From Ustilaginoidea virens (taxonomy: Eukaryota > Ascomycota > Sordariomycetes > Hypocreales > Clavicipitaceae): a stretch of 64,000 nucleotides of DNA. The stretch is from NCBI RefSeq assembly GCF_000687475.1, contig NC_057319.1, positions 5,508,001-5,572,000 of the forward strand, in the 5' to 3' direction. Position 1 is the stretch's first letter. Each line of letters begins with the position of its first letter. Positions 11,102-23,028 of the stretch are shown piece by piece. A program made the position numbers and the translations under genes. Under the pieces are notes generated by a model. It was not told where the DNA came from, did no database searches, and worked only from the letters and a program-made list of their open reading frames with translations.

Positions 11102-13097
11102 TCAGCTTCTCTTTCTCTGATGGTTCTTCTGGTACCAGCAGTCGTTGACCGCCTCTTTGATGATGTCCAGGCTGTTTGGCATGATGGAGCCGATAAAGAA
11201 GACCCTGATATTGTGCTCAATCGTGACCAGTTTGGAGTAGTTGACCCGCGATTCCTTCGACAGCCTCTCCCCGTCCTCCGTAATGGTGGCCTGCACCGGG
11301 GGAAACCCCAGCTTGGGCTCGCCGCTCACCATGTGAGGCTTGTGGCCGTGCTCGTAGACGATTCCGTGCTTGGCGGGCTTGACTCCGTGCTTGTTGCAAG
11401 CTTTACCGCCGTACGTCAGAATCGGTCTGTGGGCTGCGTCAGCACAACCCAAGCTCAGCTGCCCAGCGTGTCCTGGCTCAACGTGCGCAGGTGCCAGAGC
11501 CCCCCCGCGCCGCGACAAAACTTACACGCATGTGCAGTGGCCTTGGTCATTTGCGATGACGATGAAACGCCGAAATCCGACGAAAAACTTCATCCCGTAT
11601 CTGTTCTCCAGCTCGTGCCTGCCGGAAACGCTGGGGTGCTTATCATGGCCCGAACCTTGCGGCTCGGACCAATACACCTTGAATATCTGGACTGGCGTGT
11701 TAGAGCCTACGCCTTGTCCCGGGACCAGCAAGGTGACAAATGCACTGCCGCTTACCTCGCCGGGCTGAAACTTGGACGAATGCTCGATGCGGTACCCTGG
11801 TGAGAGCAAGCCATTTGCTGGTAAGCGACGGGACTGCTTGGACTGGTCGTCCAGTACGGGCTACTTACGAGGGTCAATCTCTTCGAACTCATCTTCATCC
11901 GTCGCCATCAGGCCACCTTTGGGCGTGGAGGACTCATCATCCTCCACGTCATACCCTTTGGACAAGACAATCATTAGCCTCGCATTCAACCCGCTGTTTT
12001 GAGAGGATGGCCGCGTACCGTATGCCGAGCTTGTGTAAGCCATGTCCGACGGTCCTTTGGCACTGCCTCTGATTATGCCATACTGCACTTGTTGGGACTC
12101 GGCAACTGCTTGCTGCATCTGCCGTGTCTCGTCTTCTTTCGTATACGCTTGGTCTATGTGTCCTGGCGCTCTCATTAGCTACTGTTTGACCAGTCTTGCC
12201 CAAGCGCCATGATTGTCGGCGGAGAGGACCATCGTGAGAGGCAGGGGAGATTCAAATAGGGCCTACTGTCATATTCGGCTGCCTGTTCAGGATAGCCTGA
12301 TTGCTGGCAATACTGTGCGTGGTCCGGATCGTATAAACCTAGCAGTGTTAGGGCGGGAAGCAGGAATCCCCATTGAGTCCTTTGACTCACATTGCGCCTG
12401 AGCTTGAGATTCCGGTCTCGAACTTGTGGACGGACCTAGTTGCTCCAGATGCGATTTGGAAGAGTCGCTATAATCTTTGCGATGATGCTTGTCATGATGT
12501 TGGTGTTTGGTTCTGTCCTTGTCCTTGTCCTTGCCCTTGATTTTGTCCTTGCTCTTGTCCTTGCTCTTGTCCTTGTCTCTGTCCCTGTCCTTGACTCTCT
12601 CCCTGTCCCTTTCTCTTTCCCGCTCCTTGCCCTTGGGCTTTGAGGAGCGGTGTCTCTCTTGCTGACCGCTATCAAGTGCGTAATCTGTGCAAGGTCAGAC
12701 GCAAGATTGATGGCCAAAGGGGATGGAAACAAAACAAAGCCAATGCACTTGCTGAATCCCAAGCACCATGCGGAAAACCAAATGCGACGGGTTTGCGGGG
12801 TGAAGCATCTTGAACTCACCCTGCGCTTCGTAGTTGGAGCCTGGCGAGAGATTTTGAAAGTCTGCAGCCAATTCGTCTATTCTCTGGGAGTCTCGTGGCG
12901 TTCGCGCTCCGTCGGCATAGTCAAAGTTGAAGTCGTAGTCCAGGTTTCCTAAAACAAAATGGGTATGAGCGTGAGGGATGTGGCGGGAGAGTTCGGCGGC
13001 TGGGCAACACACCATTGTGGTCCTGCCGAACCCGATACATTCGGTTTTGGCTCGCATCGAAAGCCCAATCCGTCCAGGCACTCCAAATCGTCGACAT
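11102..13097 (-). CDS. DUF6590 domain protein with Lys/Asp/Arg-rich linker
   Basis: Proposed exons, 5' to 3': 13097-13013, 12948-12820, 12684-12391, 12338-12267, 12162-12019, 11955-11869, 11796-11526 and 11426-11102, giving 468 residues. Phases agree at every junction. The N-terminus reads MSTIWSAWTDWAFD and RMYRVRQDHNG, a W-rich opening common in this family. Exon 3 encodes a charged tract of KD, RD and KS repeats. The last two exons carry the DUF6590 domain (about residues 275-468): PGEV, FRRFIVIANDQGHCTC, VPILTYGGKAC, SRVNYSKLVTIEHNIRVFFIG. The molecular function of DUF6590 is unknown. Weakest points are the donor after 12267 (GTAGGC) and the 63-bp intron 11956-12018, which is in frame and stop-free and so could be retained. 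No signal peptide or membrane segment is seen; a nuclear or cytosolic location is likely. Confidence 0.78.
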
Positions 13098-13896
13098 CGT
13101 TCACGTGGTTGCACCAGCATACAAGAGCGTTGTTGCCGGCCAAGGTGGAGCACAGGGTCAGACAAGACAAGACAAGACAAGTGCCGGACGATGCGTGAGC
13201 AAGGCCAGGGCGAGGACACTGCCACGAGTGAGGCCGTAGAACGAATGCTTGCGACAAGAGCGGCCGCGAACCTATCACGGGATGGCTGGGAAGGGCCTCT
13301 GCAGGAACAGGAACGGCGAAGGGCAATGGGGACATGCGGGCTCAGAACGCGCGGCGAACCTTGACTCGAGCGCGCGAAAGGGCAAGTTTCGCGGCATTCG
13401 CTCTCTCCAGTGGACGGCTGAGAGGGCGGGATGGGATATGGAGCAAAGCACAAGGAGCCCGCGACAGCACGGCGCTCGGGTGGTGATGGCTCGCTGAAGC
13501 CCACATTGCTGTGATACGTGGATGGATCAAGCCCGTGGGCCGTGGGCCGTGGGCCTGTTGCTTTGCCGCTTTCCCCTCTCTGGCGTTTCCTGCGCGCTCC
13601 GCGTTTGGTGCACCTGAGGAGCCGGCTGTGGGTTGGGTTGGCGAGTCGACTTGCTGCAGGGCCGTCAAGTGGGTTGATGGCATCGCCAGGATGCGATGGC
13701 CTGGAGTGGAGCGCATGAAGTGGACGACGCCTGGAAGCCTGGAATTTTGGATGCACCTTGCTGCTGGCCGGGGGTGGACTACCAACAGCCACGGCCCCGC
13801 AGCAAACTGACTGGTCTGGTTGGTGGTGGGGCGGGGGAGGGGGGTGGGTATGGGGCCAGACGAACCAACCAACCAGGATGGAGGGGTGCTCACTGG

Positions 13897-13996
13897 GCCG
13901 CTGCAGGCCGCTGCAGGCCGTTGCAGGCAGGCGCAGGCAGGTGCAGGCCATTGCAGGCCATTGCAGGCCATTGCAGGCAGTTGCAGGCAGTTGCAG
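13897..13996. repeat. 10-bp minisatellite (GCCATTGCAG type)
   Basis: About ten tandem units of roughly 10 bp vary around gccgttgcag, gccattgcag and gcagttgcag. Adjacent units are the most alike, as expected from slippage or unequal exchange. Confidence 0.8.
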
Positions 13997-15461
13997 CAAC
14001 TTCGAAGGCCTATGTGCCTTTCAAGCACTGGGTACCTTAGGTACCGATCTACCTACCTTAGGTACCTACCTCACCTACCTCCTGCCTGTCTGTGCTGGCA
14101 GGTACCTAACGTACCAGGTTGCAGGTACGCTGCAGATGACCCCGTAAAGGCCAGTAAAGAGCCAACCACACGGGTCCACGACGAGAGGGAAAATGGGGAA
14201 AACGCGCGGAAAATGACTCTTATCTTCGCCAATGAGATGGGAGACTCTGACCGGCGAAAAGCTGGAACAAAGAGCCGGCGCGGAAATCGCCTCGTTTCTG
14301 GGCAGGTGCTTGAACGGGCAGCAGGCCAACGTCTGCTTCTATGCGTTGGATGCATGAGGGTCGGCTGGCATGCTTGTTTAAAAGCCTCCGAGGGCTTTGC
14401 TGCAAACATTGGTGCATGCTTGATACCTGTGTTGCTAAATCTCCGGGGCGAGTTGCAACGTGGGTTGGTGGTGGCTCTGCGAGGTGCGCGTTACATCGTG
14501 CGACTCTGTGCGACTCTGAGGCTGCGCGATCGCGATTCGAGCTGATGGGTTCTGCGACTTGTGTGTCTCAGGTATCCAAGGTAGGTAAGCTGCGGCAGCG
14601 GAGTGACTCCGTGCTCGGGTAACGAGACAAAGGGCTCCCTCCCCAAGAAAGGCTGCTGCTTCTGGCTTCTGGCTTCTGACTTTCTGACTTGCTGCTGCGC
14701 AAGATTGGAGCTCGGGGAGAGAAAATGGAATTTGAAACGAATTCAAGATGGGAAATTCTTTGACAGGAGCAGAACGCGCGGACAGACACTGATTTAGCAT
14801 GCTGCAGGATAGAGCAAGCACAAGTCATCCGATGAAGCAAAGACGGCATTCGCATGCTTTTCGGGTTCAACTCCGAACAAGCAAGCCTGGTGGAAGGAAA
14901 CAGGTCAGAAATGGCAGGTAACTTGCGGTTTATATCTCAGCAGCCCCACTTTTCCCCCCTGCTTTGGAGGGGTAGGTTGGGGTACCTCGAAGCCAAGCAC
15001 CTACCTAACCCAAGGTAAGTCGAAGGCCGTCTTTAAACAGAAACCTTCGGATTCGACTCCTCATCTAGGGAGTACTATGATTCCTTAAGAGTACAGAGCA
15101 CTCCGTTCCCGGGTTGTCATCCTACAATTAGGTGCCCGCAGTTGTGCGCACCAAACCACCGACTCCCAGGTAGGTACTCCGTACCCATTTGAATGGTTGT
15201 TGCTCCAATCCCAAGTTAGCTCCTGCCTCGCTGTTGGCGGCAGGGGCCCCACAACCCGCACCCCCGGAACGGCCCGTGCAGCAACACTGTTGTTTCCTCT
15301 CTTTGTCCTTGTCCAGCGGCAAATGCAAGGCCGCGCACCGATAATGCTGTCCAACAGGGCCACAGTTGCCTGCTTGACGCGCATTGTATTCCAGTGGTCT
15401 GTCTACAGAGGAGCGCCCAAGCTGGCAGCCAAAAAAATTCAAAGGAGCCATTTCAAGCCAG

Positions 15462-15507
15462 GTACCTAGGTAGGTAGGTAGGTACCTAGGTAGGTAGGTA
15501 GGTAGCT
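15462..15507. repeat. TACCTAGGTA-type palindrome cluster
   Basis: Two copies of GGTACCTAGGTAGGTAGGTA lie in tandem, each containing the perfect palindrome TACCTAGGTA. Related motifs recur elsewhere in intergenic parts of the window. Confidence 0.7.
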
Positions 15508-16624
15508 ACTGGCAATAGGTAACAAAGGCGGGGGCGGGGGCCTGAAGCACCAATCTCCTCAAAGAGCAAATCCCAAATCGAGTTAGTAGCCCACAAGTTC
15601 TCCCCCCAGACTTGTTGTGTTCGAACTAGGGTCTGGTGTTTTGCTCAAGCTCCCTACTTTTTCTCCTTTTCTGCAGGCGCTCCAACCGCAGCCTGCCCTG
15701 CGGGGTGTGATGATGGTTGGGAGAGGCATTTAAGCCCCGTAGCGGAGCTTAGCAGCTTGCCGAGAATTGCCGAGAACACGCGCGTGCTAATAGAGACCTG
15801 CCACGAGTACAGTTGCGCAAAATACGAATGCACGAATGCAGGCTCAGGCCGACTTGTCGCTGCTTTTTGCGCCATGGGGGCATCCTCAGGTACGTACGCT
15901 TGATTTTCCGAGTGCCTTTTGTCAGCCAGCCCAAGGGGACGGGGTGAGCTTGAAAGCTCCATGTCCCAGTGCCGGTTCCCGGTTCCCGGTTCCCCTCTGC
16001 CATCTGGCGTGTGGTGTGTCACACCAGGTCTGGTCACAGCACAGCTTTTCCAGCAGCCACTCAGAATGAGGCATGGAGCATGCTTGGTGGGCCTCCGCTA
16101 GCTGGCGGCTGGCGGACGGACCCGCTGGAACCTGGAACCTGGCTCGCTCGCTGCATGTGGTTAACTACAATCGCGTCAACCACCGAAACCAAACAACGTG
16201 GAATTTGTCTCTGAACGCAGCCACAAGTCGAAACGGGGTGCGGACTACCGAGTACGGAGTACAGACCCCGGAGTATCTGCTGAGGAGAAAGAAATGAAAA
16301 ATCCCGATTATGATTTTCTCCGACCGAGCGCGGACCCAGCTGCGCAGAGCCAGAGACACACCCGCCCCCCCCCCCCCCCCCCCCTTCTCCCCGCCGTGAG
16401 CCAGTACGGATTCCGGAACGCAGTTAATTACTGTACCCAGACCTGTCATCTCGCTGCTCTCTGGGTCGGATGACTCCATGTCCCCTTCACGACGGGACAT
16501 GGCCGCTGCTTGTTGCTGAAGCAGCTGCCTGCTCAGAGAGCGAGGTGCAGCAGCCACCGACCAGACACCATCGGCACAGGGGCGGTCAATCGCCAGCTGC
16601 CAGCTGCCAGCGGACGCCATCGTC

Positions 16625-19212
16625 ATGCCGTACGTGGCCGCCCCAGGAGCCGCTGCATCGACGGCGCCTCGAGACGATGCAGCGACGGCGAGCCGGGAAG
16701 CGGCTGCTTCTGATGCCGCTGCCCGCCTGGAAATGCCGGGCGGCCCGGCTCGGTCTTTGAACCAGTTCGTCACCACTGCCTCCTCCCGCGGGGACGACGA
16801 CATGAGAGGCAGCGACAGCTGGAAGCTGCACAGCGACGACGCGTCGTCGAGCGCCTCGAGCCGAGCCACAACGCCTGAACCGCACTCACCTCCAAGATCA
16901 CGACCATCACTGTCCACCAGCACCGCCGACATTCGAAGGTCTCAGGCCACCAGGACGCCAGCGATACCGATTCCCGGCGCTGTGCCACCGCCGCCCATCC
17001 CGCACCCCCCTCCAGCCCAACATATCTATCGTGCAGCCCGGCTTCGCCATATTCTCGAGTCACCAAGCCTTGGTGGTGCAAACCGGCGATATGTTCCCAA
17101 TGGTTCGTCAACTTGTTGTTGTCCATCTTCTTTCCTCCCCGGGAAAAACTGCTAGACAAGCCGGCTGATATGTATCTCGCTGCCTGACCGTCTTAACTAG
17201 CCCGACGACAGCCTTTGTCTCAAACCTTCCCTTCCACTGATCGCTTTTCCAAGCATCCTGCTGGCTCATCCATTGCATCTCGGGGTACCTCGCTTCAGCT
17301 GCTGTCACCAGACCAAAAATTAAGCACAAACCTCAGCACAATCTCATTGCCAACCTTGCACAAGACCAAGACGCCAGCAATACCGCACCGCCAGATACCT
17401 CGCGGCCATGTCTCCCCACGCGGGTCATTTTCTGGCCTGCCCTTTGGCGCAGAGTCTAACGGCGACGGTGATGTGCAGAAACGAGGTGGTGAATTCCTCG
17501 GTACGAAGCAGCATCATATCCTCAGCTCCCATCCTTCGTCGTGGGCAGAGGTGTCTGCAAAATCGTGCAATTCAGAAAGCAACTCTGAGGAGGATCTAAT
17601 TGCATACCGAAATGCGAGACAATTCCCGCCACAGCTCCCAGCGGACATCAGTAGCCACATGTCGACTCGCAGGAGCCGCTCATCTGCCACAAACCGAATC
17701 ACAAACTGGGTCTCGCGGTACGAAAGGTCTTACGGTCCAGCCAGAAGACGTGTTTCGGAAGCTGCGGCTTCAGTGTCTTCTCAAGGGCCAGAGTCAGAGA
17801 CGACATATTCACAAACGAGCACTGATTCATCGCACGCTGAAGTGGAACAGCTATGGCAACGGCTCAAGATGAAGAGATCCAAGCTGCAGAACATCCGATC
17901 GGATATGGCTCGGATACGCCAAGAGCTCCGAAGCTTGCGACTTGAAAAGGATGAAGCCGACAATGCGTTCGTGACGGTCATTCGTCCATTACTGGTCGGC
18001 CAGCGAAGTGAGGCCTTTTCGTCCTCGCTCAAGTTGCTGGACGCACGGATGGCTTACATGCTGGATCGCAGACAAGACTATCACTTTTCCGAGGCAAGCT
18101 ACGAACGCCTGGAGCGAGAGCTTGACGAGGAGGAGAAGGAACTGAACGGGCTGGAGACTCGATTCTTCAGCCTCTTGTCTGCAGGGCAAGACGGGCAAGA
18201 CGGTCCCCTTCCCGCGCCGACACCCAAACCCGCCACAGACACGATGCACGGCGTGGAGAACGGCACACCCTATGAGCTCCTGGGTATATCCGGCGATAAG
18301 CCATCAGAAGACATTCATCCTCTTTATGCCGAGTTTTCGGCAGCGGTTGGAGATTTGGAGAATGCAAAGGACGACTATAACGACCTTTTGTTTGTGCGCT
18401 CGCAATACGAGGACGAGAAAGAGCTGAGAGCAAGTACAGGGCTGGGCATGACACCTGACGCAGTGGCGTTTTTCGCTGAATTTCCGTCAGACGAAGCCAG
18501 GATGAAGACGGCCGTCGCCACTCTTGAGGGCAAGGTCCAAAAACTCCAGCAGTTGTGCCAAGAAAAGAAGGCCATGAAGAAGCACATGTCTATCCAAATG
18601 GCCTACACCTTGAACCCCAGCGTTGCGTATGAGGACCTCGACCTCGGCAGCACTGCCGAGATCCTGGAAAAGCACCACTCTGTCGCCCATCCGCGCTACT
18701 CCGAGCTTCTATCGCAGCCAAATCATGTCCTGGCAAAGCCAATGCCCATGACGGCCGAGCAAGCCCTAAGGGCTGCCACCCGGCTCCCGGTCGACGACCC
18801 TTCCAAGAGCGAGAAACAGCGCCTTGCGGCCAAGGAGTACACGATCGAAACCCTGATCAAGGGCTACGACTCTGACAGCAAGGCGAACCTAGTCAACAGG
18901 TGGCTGCTTCACCAGCTGCGACTGTCGTCGTTGAACATCCTGCTCCTGCAGTCGCTCTTCGGGTCCAGCCGTGGTCTGAACATCCGGGATTACTGGCGCT
19001 GGCAATGCGACGTCATGTATTACTGGTGGCGCGACAGCACCGCGGAGCAGGGTGAAGCCGACAACCCTGCCGTCTCCACGACGGACTTGTCTGAACTCTC
19101 GGGACGGCAACACACGCCTCAGCCTTCGCGAGCCGCCTCGGACGGCGATGGCAGGGCAAACCGCAAAGCAGTACGGTGTTTCAAGAGCAGCGAAATGCTA
19201 CGAGTGCTCTGA
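16625..19212 (+). CDS. Large coiled-coil fungal protein of unknown function
   Basis: The main exon reads openly from about 17201 to 19212. An upstream exon (16625-17102) with gene-like codon usage joins it through a possible intron at 17103-17200 (weak GTTCGT donor, CTGAC branch, CTAG acceptor), giving about 829 residues. The N-terminal third is disordered and Ser/Pro-rich (SPPRSRPSLSTST, VPPPPIPHPPP). Heptad-like charged helices follow: EQLWQRLKMKRSKLQNIRSD, SYERLERELDEEEKELNGLE and MKTAVATLEGKVQKLQQLCQ. The C-terminal region is Trp/Leu-rich (NRWLLHQLRLSSLNILL, DYWRWQCDVMYYWWRD) and looks like the conserved signature. No catalytic motif, signal peptide or membrane segment is present. The family is not recognised; a scaffold or cytoskeletal role would be a guess. 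The 5' exon is the uncertain part. Confidence 0.75.
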
Positions 19213-20418
19213 CGAGGAAAAACAAGTGGGCTGCTCTGCAAGCAGGCGGGAGAATCGCGTCCGACGAGCGGAAGAAGAAGACACGGCCAAAAAGAAGAAA
19301 CAAAAAAAAAAAAACACCACTTGTCGTATTCACGTGTCCGACTTTTGCTACCTCCGGCGCCACCTACCCGGTCGTGGCGCTACGTTTATGGAGCACTAGA
19401 AGACTTTTGATATTTACGGACGATTTTTCGCGTCCCGTTGCTTTCTCCTTACTGACTGACGCAGCGGTGTTTTCCTCATCAAGCCACGGCCTCGGCCGCT
19501 TGTATCATGATCGCGAGCGACTTTCAACTGCACAGCCCCACGATTGGAATAAACAGCACAACTGGCGAGCTGGAGAAGAAGCAAGATGCTTGTGTCAGCT
19601 TTTTTGGGGGGTTTTTTTTTTCTTTTCTTTTATTATTGTTATTATTATTTTCACATGGTTTGATTGATACCCGTAATTGGCTATGCCAGGGCTCTCTGAA
19701 GCTGGAGTTCATACACTGCATTGCATGGGGCTTTCTCTTTGCGTGTATCTTGATGCACACTTCTACTCTGCGTGTGTTTTGATGCACACCTCTACTCTGC
19801 GTTTGTGCGGCATGACCGGCGGCGGCGGCGGTGGCCACTATAGATTGCTTTTGTTAATTAATTTTAATCCGCTTGTTTCGTTTTCCAGTCTGCTCCGTAA
19901 ACTGCATGGTGGGCCTTTGCGTCGTGTGCCGCAGTCAGTGTGAGAAGCTCAGTAGCGATAGAGCCGCACTTGGTGTGGCGCCACGCTTTCGGTGCGATAA
20001 TGTCCTTGTTCCTTTTGCACGGTGTCATTTACGTCTGCGACACTGGTCTCGCTCGAGCAAAGATGAGGTTTTGATCCCCCGCTCGTGACGGCTTCTCCGT
20101 ACGGCTGGGCACCTCTGCCGTCGTCGGATGCCGCGTTTCTGGCAGGGAAGAGGGAAGAGGGAAGGAAAGTGGGAAAACCGTGGCGCGCGGGGTACGAGGG
20201 TCTCCGTCATGTCAAGCCGTACGACGTGATGGCAACAATTGGCAACTGAAAAATGATATTTGGGGAATGGTAATTATAGTCATGCTAGTAAGAGGTACAA
20301 GCAAGTCTCGCTGGGAAAGCTTCGCAACCCGACAGGAGCACCGCAAAAGACCGACCATGAGTCTGCAGCAGAAAACAAAGGGCATCTCGAGGAATCGGGC
20401 GCCACTGCCCCGTCTTGA
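19213..20418. other. Intergenic; one short tandem duplication
   Basis: It holds poly-A at 19300-19315, a T-rich stretch at 19605-19660 and a two-copy duplication at 19750-19806. Nothing coding is supported. Confidence 0.55.
19750..19806. repeat. Two-copy ~28-bp tandem duplication
   Basis: The unit TGATGCACACTTCTACTCTG plus about nine bases occurs twice in tandem with few differences. Confidence 0.7.
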
Positions 20419-21018
20419 TCAACTAAAACAACCCCATATGCTCTTCGACTTGGGCTTCGCCTTGGACGACGACGCTCCACTCTCCTGGCGGCGGCCCCCC
20501 TTGGCAGCTTGCGGTCTGGAGCTCTGCGCGGTCGGTGGAGGCTCTGGCACCTCGACACCTTCAGCCCTTGGGTAGCCTCTCGGCCCGTGCGCCCTCCTTT
20601 CCTGCGGTTTCCCCGGGGCAGCCTCACAGGTCGGCGGCGGGGGCTTGGGCGGCACAATGCGCCGCGCGGGTTTCCTCGTCGCTCCCGCCGACAAGGCGTC
20701 TGGCCTGATCGGTCCCTTGTTCAGCACCGCTCGGGGCACCGCCAAGCCCGACGGCAGCGAGGCGTACCTCGACGGGGGGTTCGTCTCTACCCGTTCCCGC
20801 AGAGGTGGCGAGTAGCGCCTGTCGACCACCGGGCGCCCCTGGGCGTTGAGCGAGGTCCGACGGAGCGTTGCCATGGCTCCGGTGCACGAGTTCCCCGCGC
20901 CCCGGCGCGGGGCCGACGGCACGGAAGAGGTTATCGTCGAGTAGCTATACCCCTGGCCGGGGATGCCGGACGTCGCTCCATACCCGCTGAAAGTGCTGCC
21001 GGTGAAGCAGCTCGGCAT
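20419..21018 (-). CDS. Small basic Pro/Arg-rich protein, unassigned
   Basis: A single open frame of 199 residues starts at ATG 21018 (MPSCFTGSTFSGYGATSG) and ends KSKSIWGCFS. It is rich in Pro, Arg, Ser and Gly, with short patches RRIVPPKPPPP and GVEVPEPPPTAQSSRP, so it is probably disordered. The frame stays open further upstream through a Lys-coding poly-A tract (about 21090-21115), which I exclude as untranslated. No domain or membrane segment is visible. Coding status rests on frame length and GC-rich third positions only. The opposite strand also reads openly here, so this is a tentative call. Confidence 0.5.
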   Translation of the reverse strand: MPSCFTGSTFSGYGATSGIPGQGYSYSTITSSVPSAPRRGAGNSCTGAMATLRRTSLNAQGRPVVDRRYSPPLRERVETNPPSRYASLPSGLAVPRAVLNKGPIRPDALSAGATRKPARRIVPPKPPPPTCEAAPGKPQERRAHGPRGYPRAEGVEVPEPPPTAQSSRPQAAKGGRRQESGASSSKAKPKSKSIWGCFS

Positions 21019-22677
21019 CGAAAACCAATTGAGGGCTTTGCTCCGGGTTTTCCAGGCCCCTCCTCCTCTTTTTTTCCCCCTTTGTTTCTTTTTTTTTTTT
21101 TTTTTTTTTTTAGTACGCGAGAACGCTGCGGCGATGAGACGTGGACAAGTCGAAGGGTGGCGAGGAAGAGGTGCTGGGGCAAGCTGCACGACACGAAGCT
21201 TGGCCAAGGGGGATCGAGGTGGGGGAGCTGAGTAGATGCAAGGAAATAATGGAATCAGGATGGTAGAGATAATGAATGCCCTGGACTCTGTTGTAGACGA
21301 TAGAGGGAAAAGATGGCCGAGACTCTCCTTTTCTTTTTTTTTTTTTGGCTAGTTTCAGTCGTCTTGGCCCCGAAAGAGGAAGACGAGATGGTCGTAGGAA
21401 ATGAGGAGGTGGCATCGCAGCCTTCGGACTGCCACCGCACGCGATTTGACGCGGCAAAGAGCAGATCCAGGCGGAAATCGCTCCTGCTCGTGGCGAGGCG
21501 GGGCGACGGAAGCTGCGAGCGAGCCGACTTGCCCGGCTACGGCTGCGCTTGGCGTCGTTGGGCGATGGGGAAGGCGCGTCCTTGCGAGAGCTTGCGGCAG
21601 GAACCCAGGCAGGCATGCGGGGTCGGCGTTCCCGTCGAGCTGCCCTTCGTCCCGGTCACAGCGCTGCCATCTCGGTTTTTGTTTTCTGTCTTCAGGGCGC
21701 ACCTGCAGCTGCCGGGACGGTTCTGGTGATGCTCACTCCTAGGACGTTCCCGATTCGCACACCGTACCGCTACGGCGCACCAACACGGCAAGAGATGCTC
21801 CTCCCGAAGTTGAACCCCAACGAGCGATTGCGAGCTTAGGGGGATGTCGAGAGATGGGGCATTCGGCACACGAGCGCAGAGCCATCGGCGTCTTCATGTC
21901 ACTGGAATGGGGAGCTCTGCTGCCGCCGCAGATGTCACGGCTTGCTGTCAATAACGGCGGAGTACATCAGCACCATGATGCATAATCAGACAGAAAACTC
22001 GAATGATGCTAAGCAAGGTTTCTACAGGAGTGAACCCGACGGAATGCCAGCGTTGGATCTGTACGCTTGCCTGATTCATCACCTGCTGGTCCGACGCCTG
22101 CCAGATGAGCTAAATCAGGTTCCTCTCGGCAATGGGCAACAGAGGAGACGGTGAATACTGCTTTCCAGGTCCACCCATTGGGGTACCGAAGACGTGGTTA
22201 GAAATCACACAGACTCGAGGGAATAGTGGATGGCTAGAAGTCGAATCTCGCAAGAGTTTTCACTCGGCAGAGCCAAGCCAAAGAACACCACCCCTGGGCT
22301 GGCCGTTTATAAATTCCTTTGACTAGCGCGGATCCTTATGCGTGTTTCACAATTGGCTAGCGAGACTTGCCCACGAAGTCTTGCATTCTGGAAGAGAAGT
22401 CAATGTGAGTAGATGATGAAAAATTCATACGCGCATGCAGATTATGACGGCTTTCCAAGATCTTCACACAAAGAGCCAGAAACTAGTGGGGTGCATCCAC
22501 TATCTGTCCTGCCATGACCATTCTTCCCAGACTTATCGATATCATCAACGATGCAACGCGGCAGAAAATCATGCCATATATGTCGCTGCCTTCCGCTCTC
22601 TACCACAGGCATACAGACACCTAGACACCTAGACACGAGGCCCCTCGAGATCGTCTATACCTTCCACTGCCGGCCAC
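21019..22677. other. Intergenic, nothing recognised
   Basis: It has poly-T/poly-A tracts at 21090-21115 and 21333-21345 (written strand T-rich). Overlapping open frames at 21313-21870 on both strands have low-complexity translations and no motif. Composition shifts to near 50% GC after 21900. Confidence 0.5.
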
Positions 22678-23028
22678 CTAGTCAACCCTGCAAATCTTCA
22701 AAACCCTCCTATCGCCGGCTAGCATCGTGTCCAGCTCCCTCAGCTGCGTCAAGCTCACCGATTTCGAATGCTCCAGCGCCCTCAGACAGTCGGTCAGGCA
22801 GTCGACATCGTCCGTCAGTCGCGCCACATCCTCGTCGAGCTGCGTCGTCCGCGGCCGCGTAAACATGGCCACGGCTCTTTTCTGCTCCTGCTGCGCCAGA
22901 TACCTCGTCGTTTCGTGGATTTCCTTGTCGAGCAGCCCGATGGTGACCATGACCTGGTCCTTTTGCACCCTTGTTTCCGCGATGCGTAGCTCTGCGTGGC
23001 GACATAGCTGTCTGAATTCTTCCGACAT
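22678..23028 (-). CDS. Small coiled-coil protein (116 aa), unassigned
   Basis: A complete single-exon frame starts MSEEFRQLCRHAELRIAETR and ends KICRVD. Most of it has the amphipathic, charged pattern of a long helical hairpin: KEIHETTRYLAQQEQKRA, then a break at MFTRPRTTQ, then LDEDVARLTDDVDCLTDCLR and HSKSVSLTQLRELD. This looks like two antiparallel helices, as in small subunits of larger complexes. No named family is recognised. The balanced composition, unlike the Pro/Arg-rich shadow frames nearby, favours a real gene. It lies alone between long spacers. Confidence 0.6.
   Translation of the reverse strand: MSEEFRQLCRHAELRIAETRVQKDQVMVTIGLLDKEIHETTRYLAQQEQKRAVAMFTRPRTTQLDEDVARLTDDVDCLTDCLRALEHSKSVSLTQLRELDTMLAGDRRVLKICRVD

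Larger units (their letters stand above)
13098..16624. other. 3.5-kb gene-free spacer with minisatellite and palindromic repeats
   Basis: No coding region can be supported, and the open frames on both strands lack family motifs. The spacer holds a GCAGGC-type minisatellite (13897-13996), clusters of GGTACC/TACCTA motifs (14030-14125, 14980-15010, 15462-15507), TACGGAGTA-type palindromes (15175-15184, 16253-16262) and a run of about 20 C at 16365-16384. It separates two divergently transcribed genes and so contains both promoters. Confidence 0.55.

Noticed and set aside
12695..13999. 434-codon minus-strand frame through the DUF6590 5' region
   Set aside because: It crosses clear introns and reads the wrong frame of exon 1, and its upstream part is the GCAGGC minisatellite.
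16165..16932. Minus-strand gene with a GTGAGT donor opposite the coiled-coil gene's first exon
   Set aside because: No acceptor or downstream exon was found and the translation is Ala/Ser/Arg-rich. The plus-strand exon fits the downstream frame better, though not with certainty.
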